From UBA2883 sp964017965 (GTDB lineage Bacteria; Cyanobacteriota; Vampirovibrionia; Gastranaerophilales; Gastranaerophilaceae), in contig CAXHNV010000001.1 of NCBI GenBank assembly GCA_964017965.1, forward strand, positions 1 to 64,000: a stretch of DNA of 64,000 nt, given 5' to 3'. Shown here in pieces: positions 45,238 to 54,994 of the stretch. The position numbers were made by a program, and so were the translations under genes. The notes under the pieces were generated by a model, which worked only from the letters and a program-made list of their open reading frames with translations, was not told the DNA's origin and did no database searches. Positions within the stretch are counted from its first letter, which is position 1. Each line of letters opens with the position of its first letter.

Positions 45238-46554
45238 ATGGACTGGAACGGTAAAAAGGTTTTAATATTAGGTTTTTCTGTTAGCGGTAAGGCAGCCGCT
45301 GAGTATCTTGCAGGCAAAAATTGTTCTGTTTTCATAACCGAAAAACGAGACGAAAAACCCGAAGACAGAGAAGACAAAGAAAAACTTCAAAACTTAGGTG
45401 TCAAAATCGAGTTTAGCGGACATTCACAAGAGTTTCTGTCAGATGTTGATTTAGCGGTAACAAGCCCTTCTTTACCCTTGGACAGCGAACTATACCTGGC
45501 TTTAAAAAACAATGGTGTTGAAATCATTTCAGAACCCGATATAGCATATTTGGATTCTAAAACCCCGTTTATTGCAATAACGGGTACAAACGGTAAAACA
45601 ACGACAACAGCGCTTGTTTCACATATTTTATCAACGCAATTCAACGCGCCTGCCTGCGGAAATATCGGAAAACCTCCGGTTAGCTTAATCAATGATAGCC
45701 CTGATTATTTTGTGTGTGAAATCAGTTCTTATCAAGCTATCCACAGCAAATACTTAACACCAAAAATCGCTTGCTGGACGAACTTTACACCTGACCATAT
45801 AACCTGGCACGGTACTGTTGAGAACTATTTTGACGCTAAAGCGCAACTGTTTAAAAACCCAGAATATTCTATTCTGAACGCTAAAGACGAAAAGTTATCA
45901 GAGTTTTCAAAAACCTGCGACGGAAAATTATTCTTGTTTGATAAAGAAACTAATAACAGTTCTTATATAAAAGATGACGCAATTTACTTTAACGAAGAAA
46001 AGATTATTGACCTGAAAGACTGCTCGTTAGTCGGACACCATAATTATCAGAACATTATGTGCGGTGTAATCATTGCAAAGCTTGTCGGTGTTACTAACGA
46101 AAACATAAAATCAGCGATTATGAGCTTTAAAGCTCCTGAGCACAGGCTTGAAAAAGTAAGAGAATTCAACGGAATAACATTCTATAACGATTCAAAAGCA
46201 ACCAATCCGGAAGCTTCAATCGTTGCAATAGATTCATTTAATAACCTTAACGTTGTACTGATTGCAGGCGGACGAGACAAACTTACTGACCTTACAGAAT
46301 TTTGTAACTCCGTAAAAGCGCATATTACAACAGTAGAGCTTATCGGCGAAGCAACCGAAAGGTTTGAAAAAGAATTGAAAAAAAACGGGTTTGAAAATAT
46401 TATAATAGAACAAACTATGCAGAGTGCAATCGATAAAGCTATCGAATTGAAACCTGACGTAGTTTTGTTATCACCTGCGTGCGCAAGTTTCGATATGTTC
46501 AGCGGGTATGAAGAAAGAGGAACGGTTTTTAAAGACTATGTATTATCAAAATAA
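45238..46554 (+). CDS. murD: UDP-MurNAc-L-alanine D-glutamate ligase
   Basis: This 438-residue Mur ligase adds D-glutamate to UDP-MurNAc-Ala. An N-terminal Rossmann domain (VLILGFSVSGKAAAEYLA) is followed by the ATP loop ITGTNGKTTTTALVSH near 117, PACGNIGKP, NFTPDHITWHGT near 183 and FYNDSKATNPEAS near 318. GAGGT lies upstream. The gene overlaps the start of ftsW. Confidence 0.97.
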   Translation: MDWNGKKVLILGFSVSGKAAAEYLAGKNCSVFITEKRDEKPEDREDKEKLQNLGVKIEFSGHSQEFLSDVDLAVTSPSLPLDSELYLALKNNGVEIISEPDIAYLDSKTPFIAITGTNGKTTTTALVSHILSTQFNAPACGNIGKPPVSLINDSPDYFVCEISSYQAIHSKYLTPKIACWTNFTPDHITWHGTVENYFDAKAQLFKNPEYSILNAKDEKLSEFSKTCDGKLFLFDKETNNSSYIKDDAIYFNEEKIIDLKDCSLVGHHNYQNIMCGVIIAKLVGVTNENIKSAIMSFKAPEHRLEKVREFNGITFYNDSKATNPEASIVAIDSFNNLNVVLIAGGRDKLTDLTEFCNSVKAHITTVELIGEATERFEKELKKNGFENIIIEQTMQSAIDKAIELKPDVVLLSPACASFDMFSGYEERGTVFKDYVLSK

Positions 46555-47740
46555 CAATCAGGAACGACAAATAAATACGGTAACAGACCACTATATAGCA
46601 GCACCGGACAGAATTTTGACGCTTGTAGTATTATTCCTTGTTGTAATCGGTGTTATGTTTGTGTTCTCGGCAAGTGTTCCAAAATGTGTAAATGCAGGGT
46701 TAAACCCGCTGCACTTCACAATAATTCAGCTTGTCGGGGTGTTTATAGGATACTCGCTCTTAAGGTGGTTATCAAAAATAGACTTACGAATTTTATACAA
46801 CGCAACAAACTTCTTTTCATTAGTAGTTATTGCGCTGTTGGTACTTGTTTTGTGTATCGGTGATACAATCAACGGTGCACAACGTTGGATTAGCCTTGGA
46901 CCAGTGAACTTACAGCCATCAGAGCTTGCTAAACCTGCTGTAGTATTACTGCTTGCAAAAGCGTTCCACAAAGACCCTAGGTTCTTTGATTCGAATAAGT
47001 ACCCTACATATATAACAATACTTGTTATGGTGGCTTTGATTCTAAAACAGCCAAACCTGAGTATGTGTATACTATTATTTGCAACCTCTGTTGTTATGTA
47101 TCTTGCAGCAGGCGGCTCTATTAGCTGGATAAAACGTATGATATTCCCTATACTTTGCGGTATCGGTACACTTATTTTTGTAGGCGGATTGGGTGCGTGT
47201 CTGAACTTTAACCTTCTGGGCAAGTTCTTACAACCTTACCAATTACAGCGTATAACTATCTGGTTACATCCTGAATCTGACCCGTTAGGCGCAGGCTACA
47301 ACATTATTCAATCAATGGTAGCGTTCGCTTCAGGCGGATTGTGGGGAAGCGGATTTGGAGCGTCAAAGCAAAAACTCGCGTGGTTACCGGAAGCTCATAC
47401 CGACTTTATCTTTGCAGTTATCGGTGAAGAACTCGGTTTCATCGGATGTCTGCTGCTTATAGGGCTGTTCTGGACAATCTTACAAAGAGGTTTCGTTATC
47501 GCTTCTGAATGCAGAGACATGTATTATAAACTTATTGCGATAGGTTTCACGTTCTCAATATGTTTTCAAGCGTTCTTAAATATGGGTGTATCAAGCTCAA
47601 TGTTACCGGCAACAGGTGTTCCGCTGCCGTTCATCAGCTATGGCGGTACATCTATTATCATTACGTTATCAATGGTTGGTGTATTATTAAATATTTCAAG
47701 AAAGAAACAAAGAAAGATAAGGTTAGCACAAAATGTATAA
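46538..47740 (+). CDS. ftsW: FtsW/RodA-family peptidoglycan polymerase
   Basis: This 400-residue multi-pass SEDS protein is expected to polymerise lipid II at the division site. About ten membrane helices are visible, with RWISLGPVNLQPSELAKPAVVL near residue 110, SGGLWGSGFGASKQKLAWLPEAHTDFIFAVIGEELGF near 265 and LPFISYGGTSI near 355. Neighbours murD and murG favour FtsW over RodA. The start is uncertain. The ATG at 46538 overlaps murD by 17 bp; another in-frame ATG at 46508 would add ten residues. Neither has a good Shine-Dalgarno. Confidence 0.93.
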   Translation: MYYQNNNQERQINTVTDHYIAAPDRILTLVVLFLVVIGVMFVFSASVPKCVNAGLNPLHFTIIQLVGVFIGYSLLRWLSKIDLRILYNATNFFSLVVIALLVLVLCIGDTINGAQRWISLGPVNLQPSELAKPAVVLLLAKAFHKDPRFFDSNKYPTYITILVMVALILKQPNLSMCILLFATSVVMYLAAGGSISWIKRMIFPILCGIGTLIFVGGLGACLNFNLLGKFLQPYQLQRITIWLHPESDPLGAGYNIIQSMVAFASGGLWGSGFGASKQKLAWLPEAHTDFIFAVIGEELGFIGCLLLIGLFWTILQRGFVIASECRDMYYKLIAIGFTFSICFQAFLNMGVSSSMLPATGVPLPFISYGGTSIIITLSMVGVLLNISRKKQRKIRLAQNV

Positions 47741-48842
47741 CAAAGTGTATTTTATTACAGGCGGTGGTACAGGCGGACATATTTATCCGGCAGTTGCTGT
47801 TGCGGATGAGTTGATTAAAGACCCTGAAAACACAGTTTATTATGTCGGCAACCCCGATAATTTGGAATACAAAATCGCTCAAAAAAAAGGCTATAACTTC
47901 CTACCTATCCACGTGAAAGGTATGCCAAGAAAATTGAGCTTAAACTTTATCTTGTGGGCGTTTCAGCTTTGTATAGCGATTGTAAAAGCAGCTTATTATA
48001 TTCTGAAATACAAGCCTGATACAATCTTTGGAACAGGCGGCTACGTTTCAGCTCCGCTGTTATTCGCAGCAAATATTTTGAGAAAACCAAACTATATGCT
48101 CCACGATTGCGATATGCAACCGGGAATTGTAACAAGAAAGTTTGCTTCAAAAGCAAAATGTGTTTCACTAGCGTTTGAAGGGGCTTTACCTCATATCAAA
48201 AACACAAACTGTGTTGTTAACGGTAACCCGTTAAGACCTGAATTTAAACAGGTTCTAAAGATTGACGCAAAAGAAGAACTCGGTCTAAAAATGGATAAAC
48301 CCGTATTATGCGTAATGGGCGGTTCTCAAGGTGCAAAATCTATCAACAACTCGTTTGTTGAAATAATAAAAGAACTCGTTCAAGACCACGGTTATCAGAT
48401 AATCTTCCAAACCGGCGAAAAGAACTATCCTTACATAAAAGACAGATTGTCAAAGATATTCAAAAACTACGAAAAGAACAAAAACCTTATTGTAAAACCA
48501 TATTTTGAAGACATGGTAACAATACTGAAAGCCTCTGATATAGTGATTTCAAGAGCAGGTTCCCTTAGTCTTTCAGAAATTTTTGCCTCAGGAATAGCAC
48601 CGATTTTGGTACCATATCCTCACGCAGCAGCCGACCACCAGCGTAAAAACGCACACTATGTGGAAGAAAACAATGCTTGTATCTATATGGAAGACGCTGA
48701 TGTTGACCCTAACTCATTATTGCAGTTGTTAATCAAACTCAAAGACGAACCTGAAAGAATAAAGGAGCTTAAAGCTAACTCGTCAAAGCTTGCAAAGCTT
48801 GATGCTCTTAAAAACATAACAGAACAGGTTAAGGGTGTATAG
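47733..48842 (+). CDS. murG: Lipid I GlcNAc transferase
   Basis: This 369-residue GT28 enzyme adds GlcNAc to lipid I to form lipid II on the cytoplasmic side of the membrane. The N-terminal ITGGGTGGHIYPAVAVAD at 7-24, FGTGGYVSAPLL near 98, CVMGGSQGAKSINNS near 190 and SRAGSLSLSEIFASGIAPILVPYPHAAADHQ near 270 are canonical. It overlaps ftsW by 8 bp with AAGG upstream. It closes the peptidoglycan part of the operon. Confidence 0.97.
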   Translation: MYNKVYFITGGGTGGHIYPAVAVADELIKDPENTVYYVGNPDNLEYKIAQKKGYNFLPIHVKGMPRKLSLNFILWAFQLCIAIVKAAYYILKYKPDTIFGTGGYVSAPLLFAANILRKPNYMLHDCDMQPGIVTRKFASKAKCVSLAFEGALPHIKNTNCVVNGNPLRPEFKQVLKIDAKEELGLKMDKPVLCVMGGSQGAKSINNSFVEIIKELVQDHGYQIIFQTGEKNYPYIKDRLSKIFKNYEKNKNLIVKPYFEDMVTILKASDIVISRAGSLSLSEIFASGIAPILVPYPHAAADHQRKNAHYVEENNACIYMEDADVDPNSLLQLLIKLKDEPERIKELKANSSKLAKLDALKNITEQVKGV

Positions 48843-49835
48843 ATGAGTGTCGGACAGGTTTTCAAGATACATTCTGATTTTTACTACTTAGAAACCGACA
48901 ACGCCGTTGTTGAGTGTAAAATCCGTGAAGTATTGAAAAAACAAGACCAAAAGATACTTGTCGGCGATTATGTTGAATACGAAAACGGCTACATAACAAA
49001 GATACTTGAGCGCAAAAACTATATTCCGCGACCTTCGGTTGCTAATATAGATCAGGTTGTAATCGTATCTGCCGTACAAGAACCGGAACTCAATTTTCGA
49101 CAACTGGACCGATACATTGCGTTTGCAGAGTATTACGGGCTTGAGATAAAGCTTTGCTTTAACAAAAACGACCTTTCTCAAAACGATGACGTTATTGAAA
49201 AAGTGTTTTCAATCTATGAGCCGCTCGGCTACGATATCATTTTCACATCAGCGCTTGAAGGTCTCGGGCTTGATGAATTTGAACAGCTTATGAAAGGTAA
49301 AACCTCAGTACTTTGCGGACAATCTGGGGTCGGCAAATCCAGTCTAATCAATGCTCTCAATCCCGAATTCGATTTGAGGACAAAAAATGTCAGCGAAAAA
49401 ACACAGCGCGGAACGCATACAACAAGACACTGTGAGATTATGAAAATATCCGATGATATAAGAATAATCGACACACCGGGGTTCAGCAACCTGAAATTCG
49501 ACTTTCTTATGCCTTACGATGTAGACAAATTGTTTAGAGAGTTTCGACCTTATCAAAACACCTGCAAATATCAGGACTGTTTGCATATTCACGAGGACGG
49601 GTGTAAAATCTTAGATGATATGGATAACTTTTTCATTAGCAGATATGAAAGCTATCTTGAATTTGTTAATGAAGCAAAAGAATACAAAGAAAAAGTTAAG
49701 TACCAAGGAAAGAAAATAGAAAGCAGATTTAAGCAAACCCATAATAAAACCGCGGTAAAGATTAGCACAAACAAACGTCAGGGTTCAAGAAGAACCCTAA
49801 AACAAGGAATATATAAGGACTTAGAAAATGAATAA
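48843..49835 (+). CDS. rsgA: Ribosome small-subunit biogenesis GTPase RsgA
   Basis: This 330-residue circularly permuted GTPase matures the 30S subunit. An OB-fold precedes the G domain. G motifs occur in permuted order: NKND (G4, near 102), then GQSGVGKSSLINAL (G1, near 158), THTTRH and DTPGFSN (G3, near 208). The C-terminal zinc site is formed by the Cys/His cluster CKYQDCLHIHEDGC near 243. The Lys-rich tail is typical. It begins 1 nt after the murG stop and is cotranscribed with peptidoglycan genes. Confidence 0.95.
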   Translation: MSVGQVFKIHSDFYYLETDNAVVECKIREVLKKQDQKILVGDYVEYENGYITKILERKNYIPRPSVANIDQVVIVSAVQEPELNFRQLDRYIAFAEYYGLEIKLCFNKNDLSQNDDVIEKVFSIYEPLGYDIIFTSALEGLGLDEFEQLMKGKTSVLCGQSGVGKSSLINALNPEFDLRTKNVSEKTQRGTHTTRHCEIMKISDDIRIIDTPGFSNLKFDFLMPYDVDKLFREFRPYQNTCKYQDCLHIHEDGCKILDDMDNFFISRYESYLEFVNEAKEYKEKVKYQGKKIESRFKQTHNKTAVKISTNKRQGSRRTLKQGIYKDLENE

Positions 49836-50694
49836 GTATATAGAATTAGTAGATAAAAAACTCGATGAATACATGCCGATTGAATATCCGGAGGATATTT
49901 TCAAATCAATGAAATACACGGTAACTTTACCTGGTAAGAGATTACGACCTGTAATGTGTTTGGAAACCTGCAGGATTATGGGCGGAGATATAGAAAACGC
50001 GCTCCCTACAGCCTGTGCTATCGAGATGTTACATGCACAAAGTCTTATTCACGATGACTTACCTTGTATGGATAATGATGATTTTAGACGCGGCAAACCC
50101 TCTAACCATAAGGTTTTCGGTGAAGCTATAGCAGTACTTGCAGGAGATGCGCTGTTGAGTTTTGCACCGCAGTTGATTATCGAAAAATCACAAAACCTTT
50201 CAAGTGAAACTATTCTCAAGGTTGTACACGAGTTTGTTGTAAGAGCAGGAGCATACAGACTTATCGGCGGACAAGTTGTCGATATTGAAAGCGAGAAAGG
50301 TAATATTAAAGGTGATAAAGCACAAACCCTTGAATATATCCATACGCATAAAACAGCCGATTTATTCAAACTTGCACTCAAAACAGGCGCAATAATTGCA
50401 GGCGCAAGTGAAGAACAGCTTGATGAAATGGAGAATTTCGGTCAAATCTTCGGAATAGCGTTCCAAATCTACGACGATGTTATGGACGAAATCTCTACAT
50501 TCGAAGAGCTCGGCAAAACAATCGGTAAAGATAAAGAAGCAGGCAAGCTAACCTACGTTACCCTATACGGATTAGAAAACGCTAAACAACGTGTTCGTGA
50601 ACTCGTAAAAGAAGGACACAACATTATAGACAAGTATAACTCAGAGATTTTCTCAAATATGCTTGACAAACTCGTTGAAAAAATCGACAGATAA
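49828..50694 (+). CDS. ispA: Polyprenyl diphosphate synthase (IspA type)
   Basis: This 288-residue trans-isoprenyl diphosphate synthase condenses isopentenyl diphosphate into farnesyl or geranylgeranyl diphosphate. PGKRLRPVMCLE lies near 35, the first Asp-rich motif DDLPCMDNDD near 75, GGQVVDIE near 155 and the second Asp-rich DDVMDE near 210. The two-residue insertion in the first Asp motif is bacterial FPPS type. AAGGA precedes the ATG, which overlaps rsgA by 8 bp. Its 3' end overlaps the convergent gshA by 42 bp. Confidence 0.93.
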   Translation: MNKYIELVDKKLDEYMPIEYPEDIFKSMKYTVTLPGKRLRPVMCLETCRIMGGDIENALPTACAIEMLHAQSLIHDDLPCMDNDDFRRGKPSNHKVFGEAIAVLAGDALLSFAPQLIIEKSQNLSSETILKVVHEFVVRAGAYRLIGGQVVDIESEKGNIKGDKAQTLEYIHTHKTADLFKLALKTGAIIAGASEEQLDEMENFGQIFGIAFQIYDDVMDEISTFEELGKTIGKDKEAGKLTYVTLYGLENAKQRVRELVKEGHNIIDKYNSEIFSNMLDKLVEKIDR

Positions 50695-51942
50695 AGCATC
50701 ATCAACAGGCGTCAGACCTTTAAAGTTCAACTCCATAATCGGTTCAAGATAAGACTTGTCGCTATCGTGTTTTGATTGGAGTGAATCCTCGGCAATCTTC
50801 AAAATTTCCTTAGTTATATCGTTAACGCATACCTTCTTAACCCTTGTCTCAAGTGCTGTTCTCGGAACATTATACCTAAACTCCGCAATATCGTTGATTG
50901 TTTGTTTAGAAAGCAAGTCCTCAACCGCATCCATAGCCAACGGGTTATAAAAAATCCCTTTATAGATAGCCAACAACGAATACATATACTTTTCATCACA
51001 ACAATCGTGGTTGCGTATCTCGATATAGTTTCTTAATCGAACTTCAGGGAAGAAAAGATTAGCGTGTAATCTGTAATCATCCAATGTAGCTTTATAACCG
51101 GAATACCCGTTTTCCATAAACTGTCTAAAGTTAATCTTACCGTCAATGTTTATATATTGTCCGTCACGTATAATAAATATCATCGGAACAGATAGCAAAG
51201 TGTTAACGTAATCTTCAAAAGACATATCACGTTTGAACTTTGTAGCAAACCCGCATCTTTCATTATCGGTATTCAACCACGCAAGCGAGCGAAAGCTTTT
51301 ATATCCTGTATTTACACCGCCTCTAATATTGGAATTGGCAAACATAGCAGTCATAAACGGTGATATTTTATTAGCAAGGTTAAACTTTCTAATAGCATCC
51401 TGCTCATCCTTATAATCAATCCCAACCTGAATACAAGCCGTTTCTCTCATCATAACATCTGACAAGATTCCCCAAAGATAACCCGCCATAAGTTTATATC
51501 TGGTTTTAGGGATAAGGTTTATATTTTTGTAAGTTGTAACAGGATAAACACCGTAATTAAAAAGCTCCATACCGTATTTATCAAAAACAGGACATAATGC
51601 AGAATTTATTTCGTTAACTTTAGCTTCAATATCCGCAACTGATTTTTGCGGCTGCAGGCTTAATTCAACTTGTGAACCGGGTTCAAGCGTAACTGTATCG
51701 TGGATTTTTTTTAGCCCTATCATTTCGTCTTCATCTAAAATATAATCCCAGTTATCTTCACGGGCAAACTCTTTTAAAACATCACAAACACCTAGTTCTC
51801 CATAATACGAAACTGATGATTTATCAGATTTATAAATCGGCAAACGTTCATATTCAAGTCCCAACATCTGTTGAGATGTACCTGAATTTTTATATAAACT
51901 AACGATATATTCTTTTGATAATTCTGTTTTACAGTAAGCCAT
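50653..51942 (-). CDS. gshA: Glutamate-cysteine ligase, cyanobacterial/plant-like
   Basis: This 429-residue GCS2-type ligase forms gamma-glutamylcysteine, the first step of glutathione synthesis. Motifs include GLEYERLPIYKS near 28 (the metal/Glu site), VTLEPGSQVELSLQP near 85, RYKLMAGYLWG, MMRETACIQVGIDY near 165 and SNIRGGVNTGYKSFRSLAWLNTDNERCGF near 210. This sequence family is typical of plants, proteobacteria and cyanobacteria-related lineages rather than enteric GshA. AAGGAG precedes the ATG. gshB is not in the window. It overlaps ispA tail-to-tail. Confidence 0.88.
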   Translation of the reverse strand: MAYCKTELSKEYIVSLYKNSGTSQQMLGLEYERLPIYKSDKSSVSYYGELGVCDVLKEFAREDNWDYILDEDEMIGLKKIHDTVTLEPGSQVELSLQPQKSVADIEAKVNEINSALCPVFDKYGMELFNYGVYPVTTYKNINLIPKTRYKLMAGYLWGILSDVMMRETACIQVGIDYKDEQDAIRKFNLANKISPFMTAMFANSNIRGGVNTGYKSFRSLAWLNTDNERCGFATKFKRDMSFEDYVNTLLSVPMIFIIRDGQYINIDGKINFRQFMENGYSGYKATLDDYRLHANLFFPEVRLRNYIEIRNHDCCDEKYMYSLLAIYKGIFYNPLAMDAVEDLLSKQTINDIAEFRYNVPRTALETRVKKVCVNDITKEILKIAEDSLQSKHDSDKSYLEPIMELNFKGLTPVDDALSVDFFNEFVKHI

Positions 51943-52080
51943 TATTACTCCTTCTATTATTATACTTTAGACATAAAAATCTTATCTATTTTAGGTTAAC
52001 AAATAAATAAAACTACGGTTTTAGCTAACTGAGTAGTCTTAAAGTATAATAAAGTTATTCTATTTTCTTTTATTTTGTTG

Positions 52081-52086
52081 TAAAAT
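52081..52086 (+). promoter_or_regulatory. -10 box before the DUF374 gene
   Basis: TAAAAT lies 7 nt before the ATG (AAAGACT-ATG), with no Shine-Dalgarno, nearly copying the murF arrangement. A second possible -10 (TATAAT, 52045-52050) lies upstream. Confidence 0.45.
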
Positions 52087-52093
52087 AAAGACT

Positions 52094-52780
52094 ATGGTAA
52101 ACTTTTTTAAAAAATTCGGTAAAGATAAAGACGGTATAAAACACCTGTCAGATCTTGTATACAGAGTATTCAGATTTCAGGAACTTTTCACAGATATTCA
52201 GAACGTGAATTTTCCTGAAAAACCTTGCATATTTGCAATGTGGCACGCACATCAGTGCTTAATACACGGGTTCCCTGATAAACCTAATTGCAGTGTTATG
52301 ATTAGTCGTTCACGTGACGGACAAATTATCGGCAGTGTTGTAGAACGCTGGGGATTTAACGTATTATACGGTTCTGCAGGCAAACAAGGCAGTGTAGAAG
52401 CAACCTTACAAATGATTAACTCTCTAAAAGAAGGTCATTCAGGTGCTATTATGGTAGACGGACCAAAAGGACCTAACAGGGTTGTAAAAGACGGTGTTAT
52501 AAAAATTGCCAAAAAAGCAGGAATTCCAATTGTTCCTGTAGTTTGGTATTCGCCTAACCCGACATTGCTAAAATTCAATTCCTGGGATGAGTTTAGAATA
52601 CCTTGTCTGTGGACTCATCTTGTTAATGTTTGCGGTGAGCCTATTTACGTAGACGAAAACAACGACAAAGATCAGGATGAACAAATAAGATTAAAGGTTC
52701 AAAAATCTCTAGAAGAACTTGAAAAAAGAGCTCCTGAAGAACACAAAAAAATGTTTAGGTTTGGTATATGGAAGAGATAA
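52094..52780 (+). CDS. Lysophospholipid acyltransferase-like (DUF374) protein
   Basis: This 228-residue cytoplasmic-face protein resembles the DUF374 branch of lysophospholipid acyltransferases. IFAMWHAHQCLIHGF near residue 50 fits the catalytic H-x-x-x-x-D-like region, then VMISRSRDGQIIGSVVERWGF near 72 and GAIMVDGPKGPNRVVKDGVI near 118. Members often sit near lipid A genes, but the acceptor here is not known. There is no signal peptide. It overlaps the nitrilase gene by 13 bp, giving a three-gene run with dacB. Confidence 0.75.
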   Translation: MVNFFKKFGKDKDGIKHLSDLVYRVFRFQELFTDIQNVNFPEKPCIFAMWHAHQCLIHGFPDKPNCSVMISRSRDGQIIGSVVERWGFNVLYGSAGKQGSVEATLQMINSLKEGHSGAIMVDGPKGPNRVVKDGVIKIAKKAGIPIVPVVWYSPNPTLLKFNSWDEFRIPCLWTHLVNVCGEPIYVDENNDKDQDEQIRLKVQKSLEELEKRAPEEHKKMFRFGIWKR

Positions 52781-53577
52781 AAGTTCTTGCCGTCCAAATG
52801 GAATCGGCTATTGCAGATAAATATACAAACTTTGAAAAAATAATGACACTTGTACACAAAAACATTACAGATGATATTGATGTGCTTGTGTTACCTGAAT
52901 TGTGGGCAGTAGGCTGGGCATGTGACAAATTCAGTGAATGCGCGGAAGAACTCAAAACTGGTGAAACCGTAGAATTCTTATCAGAGCTCGCTCAACAGTA
53001 TAACGTAAACATTCTGGGCGGAAGCTTTATAGAAGAATCAGATGGCAAACTGTTCAATACATGTCCCGTAATCAATAGAGACGGCGAACTCATAACTACA
53101 TACAGAAAAAACCACCTTTTTTCATATTACGATGACTGTGAAAACAAATATATTACAGCCGGTCAAAACCCTGTAATAGTTGATATAGAAGGGGTCAAGT
53201 TCGGGTTATCAATATGTTATGATATTAGATTCCCTGAAATCTACAGAGCCTATAGAAAAGCAGGTGCAGATGTTCTTGTAAATATGGCAGCATGGCCTCT
53301 TACAAGAAAAATACACTGGGATTGCCTAACAGCAGCACGCGCTGTTGAAAACCAATCCTATATGATTGCACTAACCCAAACAGGAACACTCCCTACAGGC
53401 GCTAAAAATCTCGGACATTCTTTGATTTATGATTACAGCGGTGAAATCCTTGATGAGATAAATACAAAAGAAGGATGTATCAAAGCATCGCTTAACTTAA
53501 AAGATATGTACGAATTTAGAAACAAATGTACAGTACTAAAAGATATTTTACCTGAATATGAGGTTATAAATGTATGA
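52768..53577 (+). CDS. Carbon-nitrogen hydrolase (nitrilase/omega-amidase family)
   Basis: This 269-residue nitrilase-superfamily amidase has the Glu-Lys-Cys triad visible: Glu in VLPELWAVGW near 42, Lys in YRKNHLF near 113 and Cys in GLSICYDIRFPEIYR near 150. The sequence is closest to omega-amidase/YafV-type enzymes that hydrolyse alpha-ketoglutaramate or similar amides, but the substrate is inference. There are no secretion signals. It overlaps both neighbours. Confidence 0.85.
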   Translation: MEEIKVLAVQMESAIADKYTNFEKIMTLVHKNITDDIDVLVLPELWAVGWACDKFSECAEELKTGETVEFLSELAQQYNVNILGGSFIEESDGKLFNTCPVINRDGELITTYRKNHLFSYYDDCENKYITAGQNPVIVDIEGVKFGLSICYDIRFPEIYRAYRKAGADVLVNMAAWPLTRKIHWDCLTAARAVENQSYMIALTQTGTLPTGAKNLGHSLIYDYSGEILDEINTKEGCIKASLNLKDMYEFRNKCTVLKDILPEYEVINV

Positions 53578-54914
53578 AAAAAATATTGATACTTTTTTTG
53601 ATAATGTTAGGTTTTAACTCAAATGTTTTTGCAGGAGATATTAAACAAGCAGTGAACTCTGCTATCTCAAACTCATCAATCAGCCGCGGTGCAATATCAG
53701 TGTCAATAAAAAATGTCCAAACAGGTAAAACTGTGTTTGAACTAAACCCTAAAATGCCGACTCCGCCTGCATCTATTCAAAAAATCATAACCTCAACACC
53801 GGCATTTCTTATGCTTGGTGATGATTATAAATTCCAAACAAAACTATACAAAAATAATAAAGACGAATACTTGCTTGTACTAGGTGCAGACCCGTATTTA
53901 AAAACCAAAGACCTTGAAAAAATAGTAAAAGCACTTCCAAAAGAAATTAAACAGCTCTACATTGATGATAGTATAATCGATGAAAACGAATGGGGCGAAG
54001 GCTGGCAATGGGACGATGATTTAAACCCGCTTATGCCAAAATTCAGCGCGTATAACATCGACAGAAACCTTATGGAGATAACTATCTCACCGACTGTCAA
54101 AGGTTGTTCTGCTGAAATCAGAACAAACGTAAACTATCCGACAACATTCATCAACCATATTGTAACTGCTGATAAAACAAACTATAAAATGACCCGTCAA
54201 AACTATCTTTCACCTGATATCATAACCCTTGAAGGTACAATTGAGCCGAAAAAAAGTATTATAAAAAATATACCCGTAAACAGCCCTAAAAAATATTTTA
54301 AACTGAGATTATCAGACGCTATAATCGATGAAAACCTTAGCTGCAGCGGAGTATACCCGTCAAGAAGACTTACACCTGATTACAAACTAATCACTCAACT
54401 CAGCCACGATGGATTAACCGCTCAATCAGATATTCTCAAAAAAAGTAATAATATGATTGCAGAAACAGTGTTTAAAATAGCAGGCAGAAAATACAAAGGT
54501 AAAAACGCTGCAGGCTCGTTTGAAGACGGACTGGAAATGTTCCAAAACTTCTGCAAAAAACAAAACATAGATACCTCTAACATCAACATTGTTGACGCTA
54601 GCGGGGTTTCTAAAAACAATATTATGACCGCAGAGTTTATGACAGAATTCTTACTAAAAAACTGTGACTACATAGAACATAGATTAACAACCTCAGGAGA
54701 AGGCACACTGTCTGAAAGAATGTTCTACCTAAAAGATAAACTCTATGCCAAAACCGGTACTTTAAGTAACATAAGCTCTATAACCGGATATATTACAACA
54801 AAAACAAATAACAAATACGTTTTCTGTATAATGATAAACTCAGCTAAACTAAAAGATTCAGATAAGAAAATGTTAGAAGAATATATCTTACGTGCAATTT
54901 ATACAGAAGGATAA
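53574..54914 (+). CDS. dacB: D-alanyl-D-alanine carboxypeptidase/endopeptidase (PBP4)
   Basis: This 446-residue S13-family penicillin-binding protein trims peptidoglycan in the periplasm. A signal peptide covers residues 1-20 (ending VFAG). The three active-site boxes are seen: SIQK (Ser-x-x-Lys, near 64), SNN (near 291) and KTGT (near 393). The long insertion between SxxK and SxN is typical of PBP4. GAGG lies upstream and the gene overlaps the amidase by 4 bp. Confidence 0.92.
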   Translation: MKKILILFLIMLGFNSNVFAGDIKQAVNSAISNSSISRGAISVSIKNVQTGKTVFELNPKMPTPPASIQKIITSTPAFLMLGDDYKFQTKLYKNNKDEYLLVLGADPYLKTKDLEKIVKALPKEIKQLYIDDSIIDENEWGEGWQWDDDLNPLMPKFSAYNIDRNLMEITISPTVKGCSAEIRTNVNYPTTFINHIVTADKTNYKMTRQNYLSPDIITLEGTIEPKKSIIKNIPVNSPKKYFKLRLSDAIIDENLSCSGVYPSRRLTPDYKLITQLSHDGLTAQSDILKKSNNMIAETVFKIAGRKYKGKNAAGSFEDGLEMFQNFCKKQNIDTSNINIVDASGVSKNNIMTAEFMTEFLLKNCDYIEHRLTTSGEGTLSERMFYLKDKLYAKTGTLSNISSITGYITTKTNNKYVFCIMINSAKLKDSDKKMLEEYILRAIYTEG

Positions 54915-54971
54915 GAATATCGTGTATATTGCGTATTCTTTAAACAAAAATAAAGTGATACAATCATAATG

Positions 54972-54977
54972 TATAAT
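54972..54977 (+). promoter_or_regulatory. -10 box of the 54995 gene
   Basis: A consensus TATAAT lies 18-23 nt before the TTG start codon, with AAGG between. No clear -35 is present. Confidence 0.4.
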
Positions 54978-54994
54978 AGTAAGGTAAAATAGCT

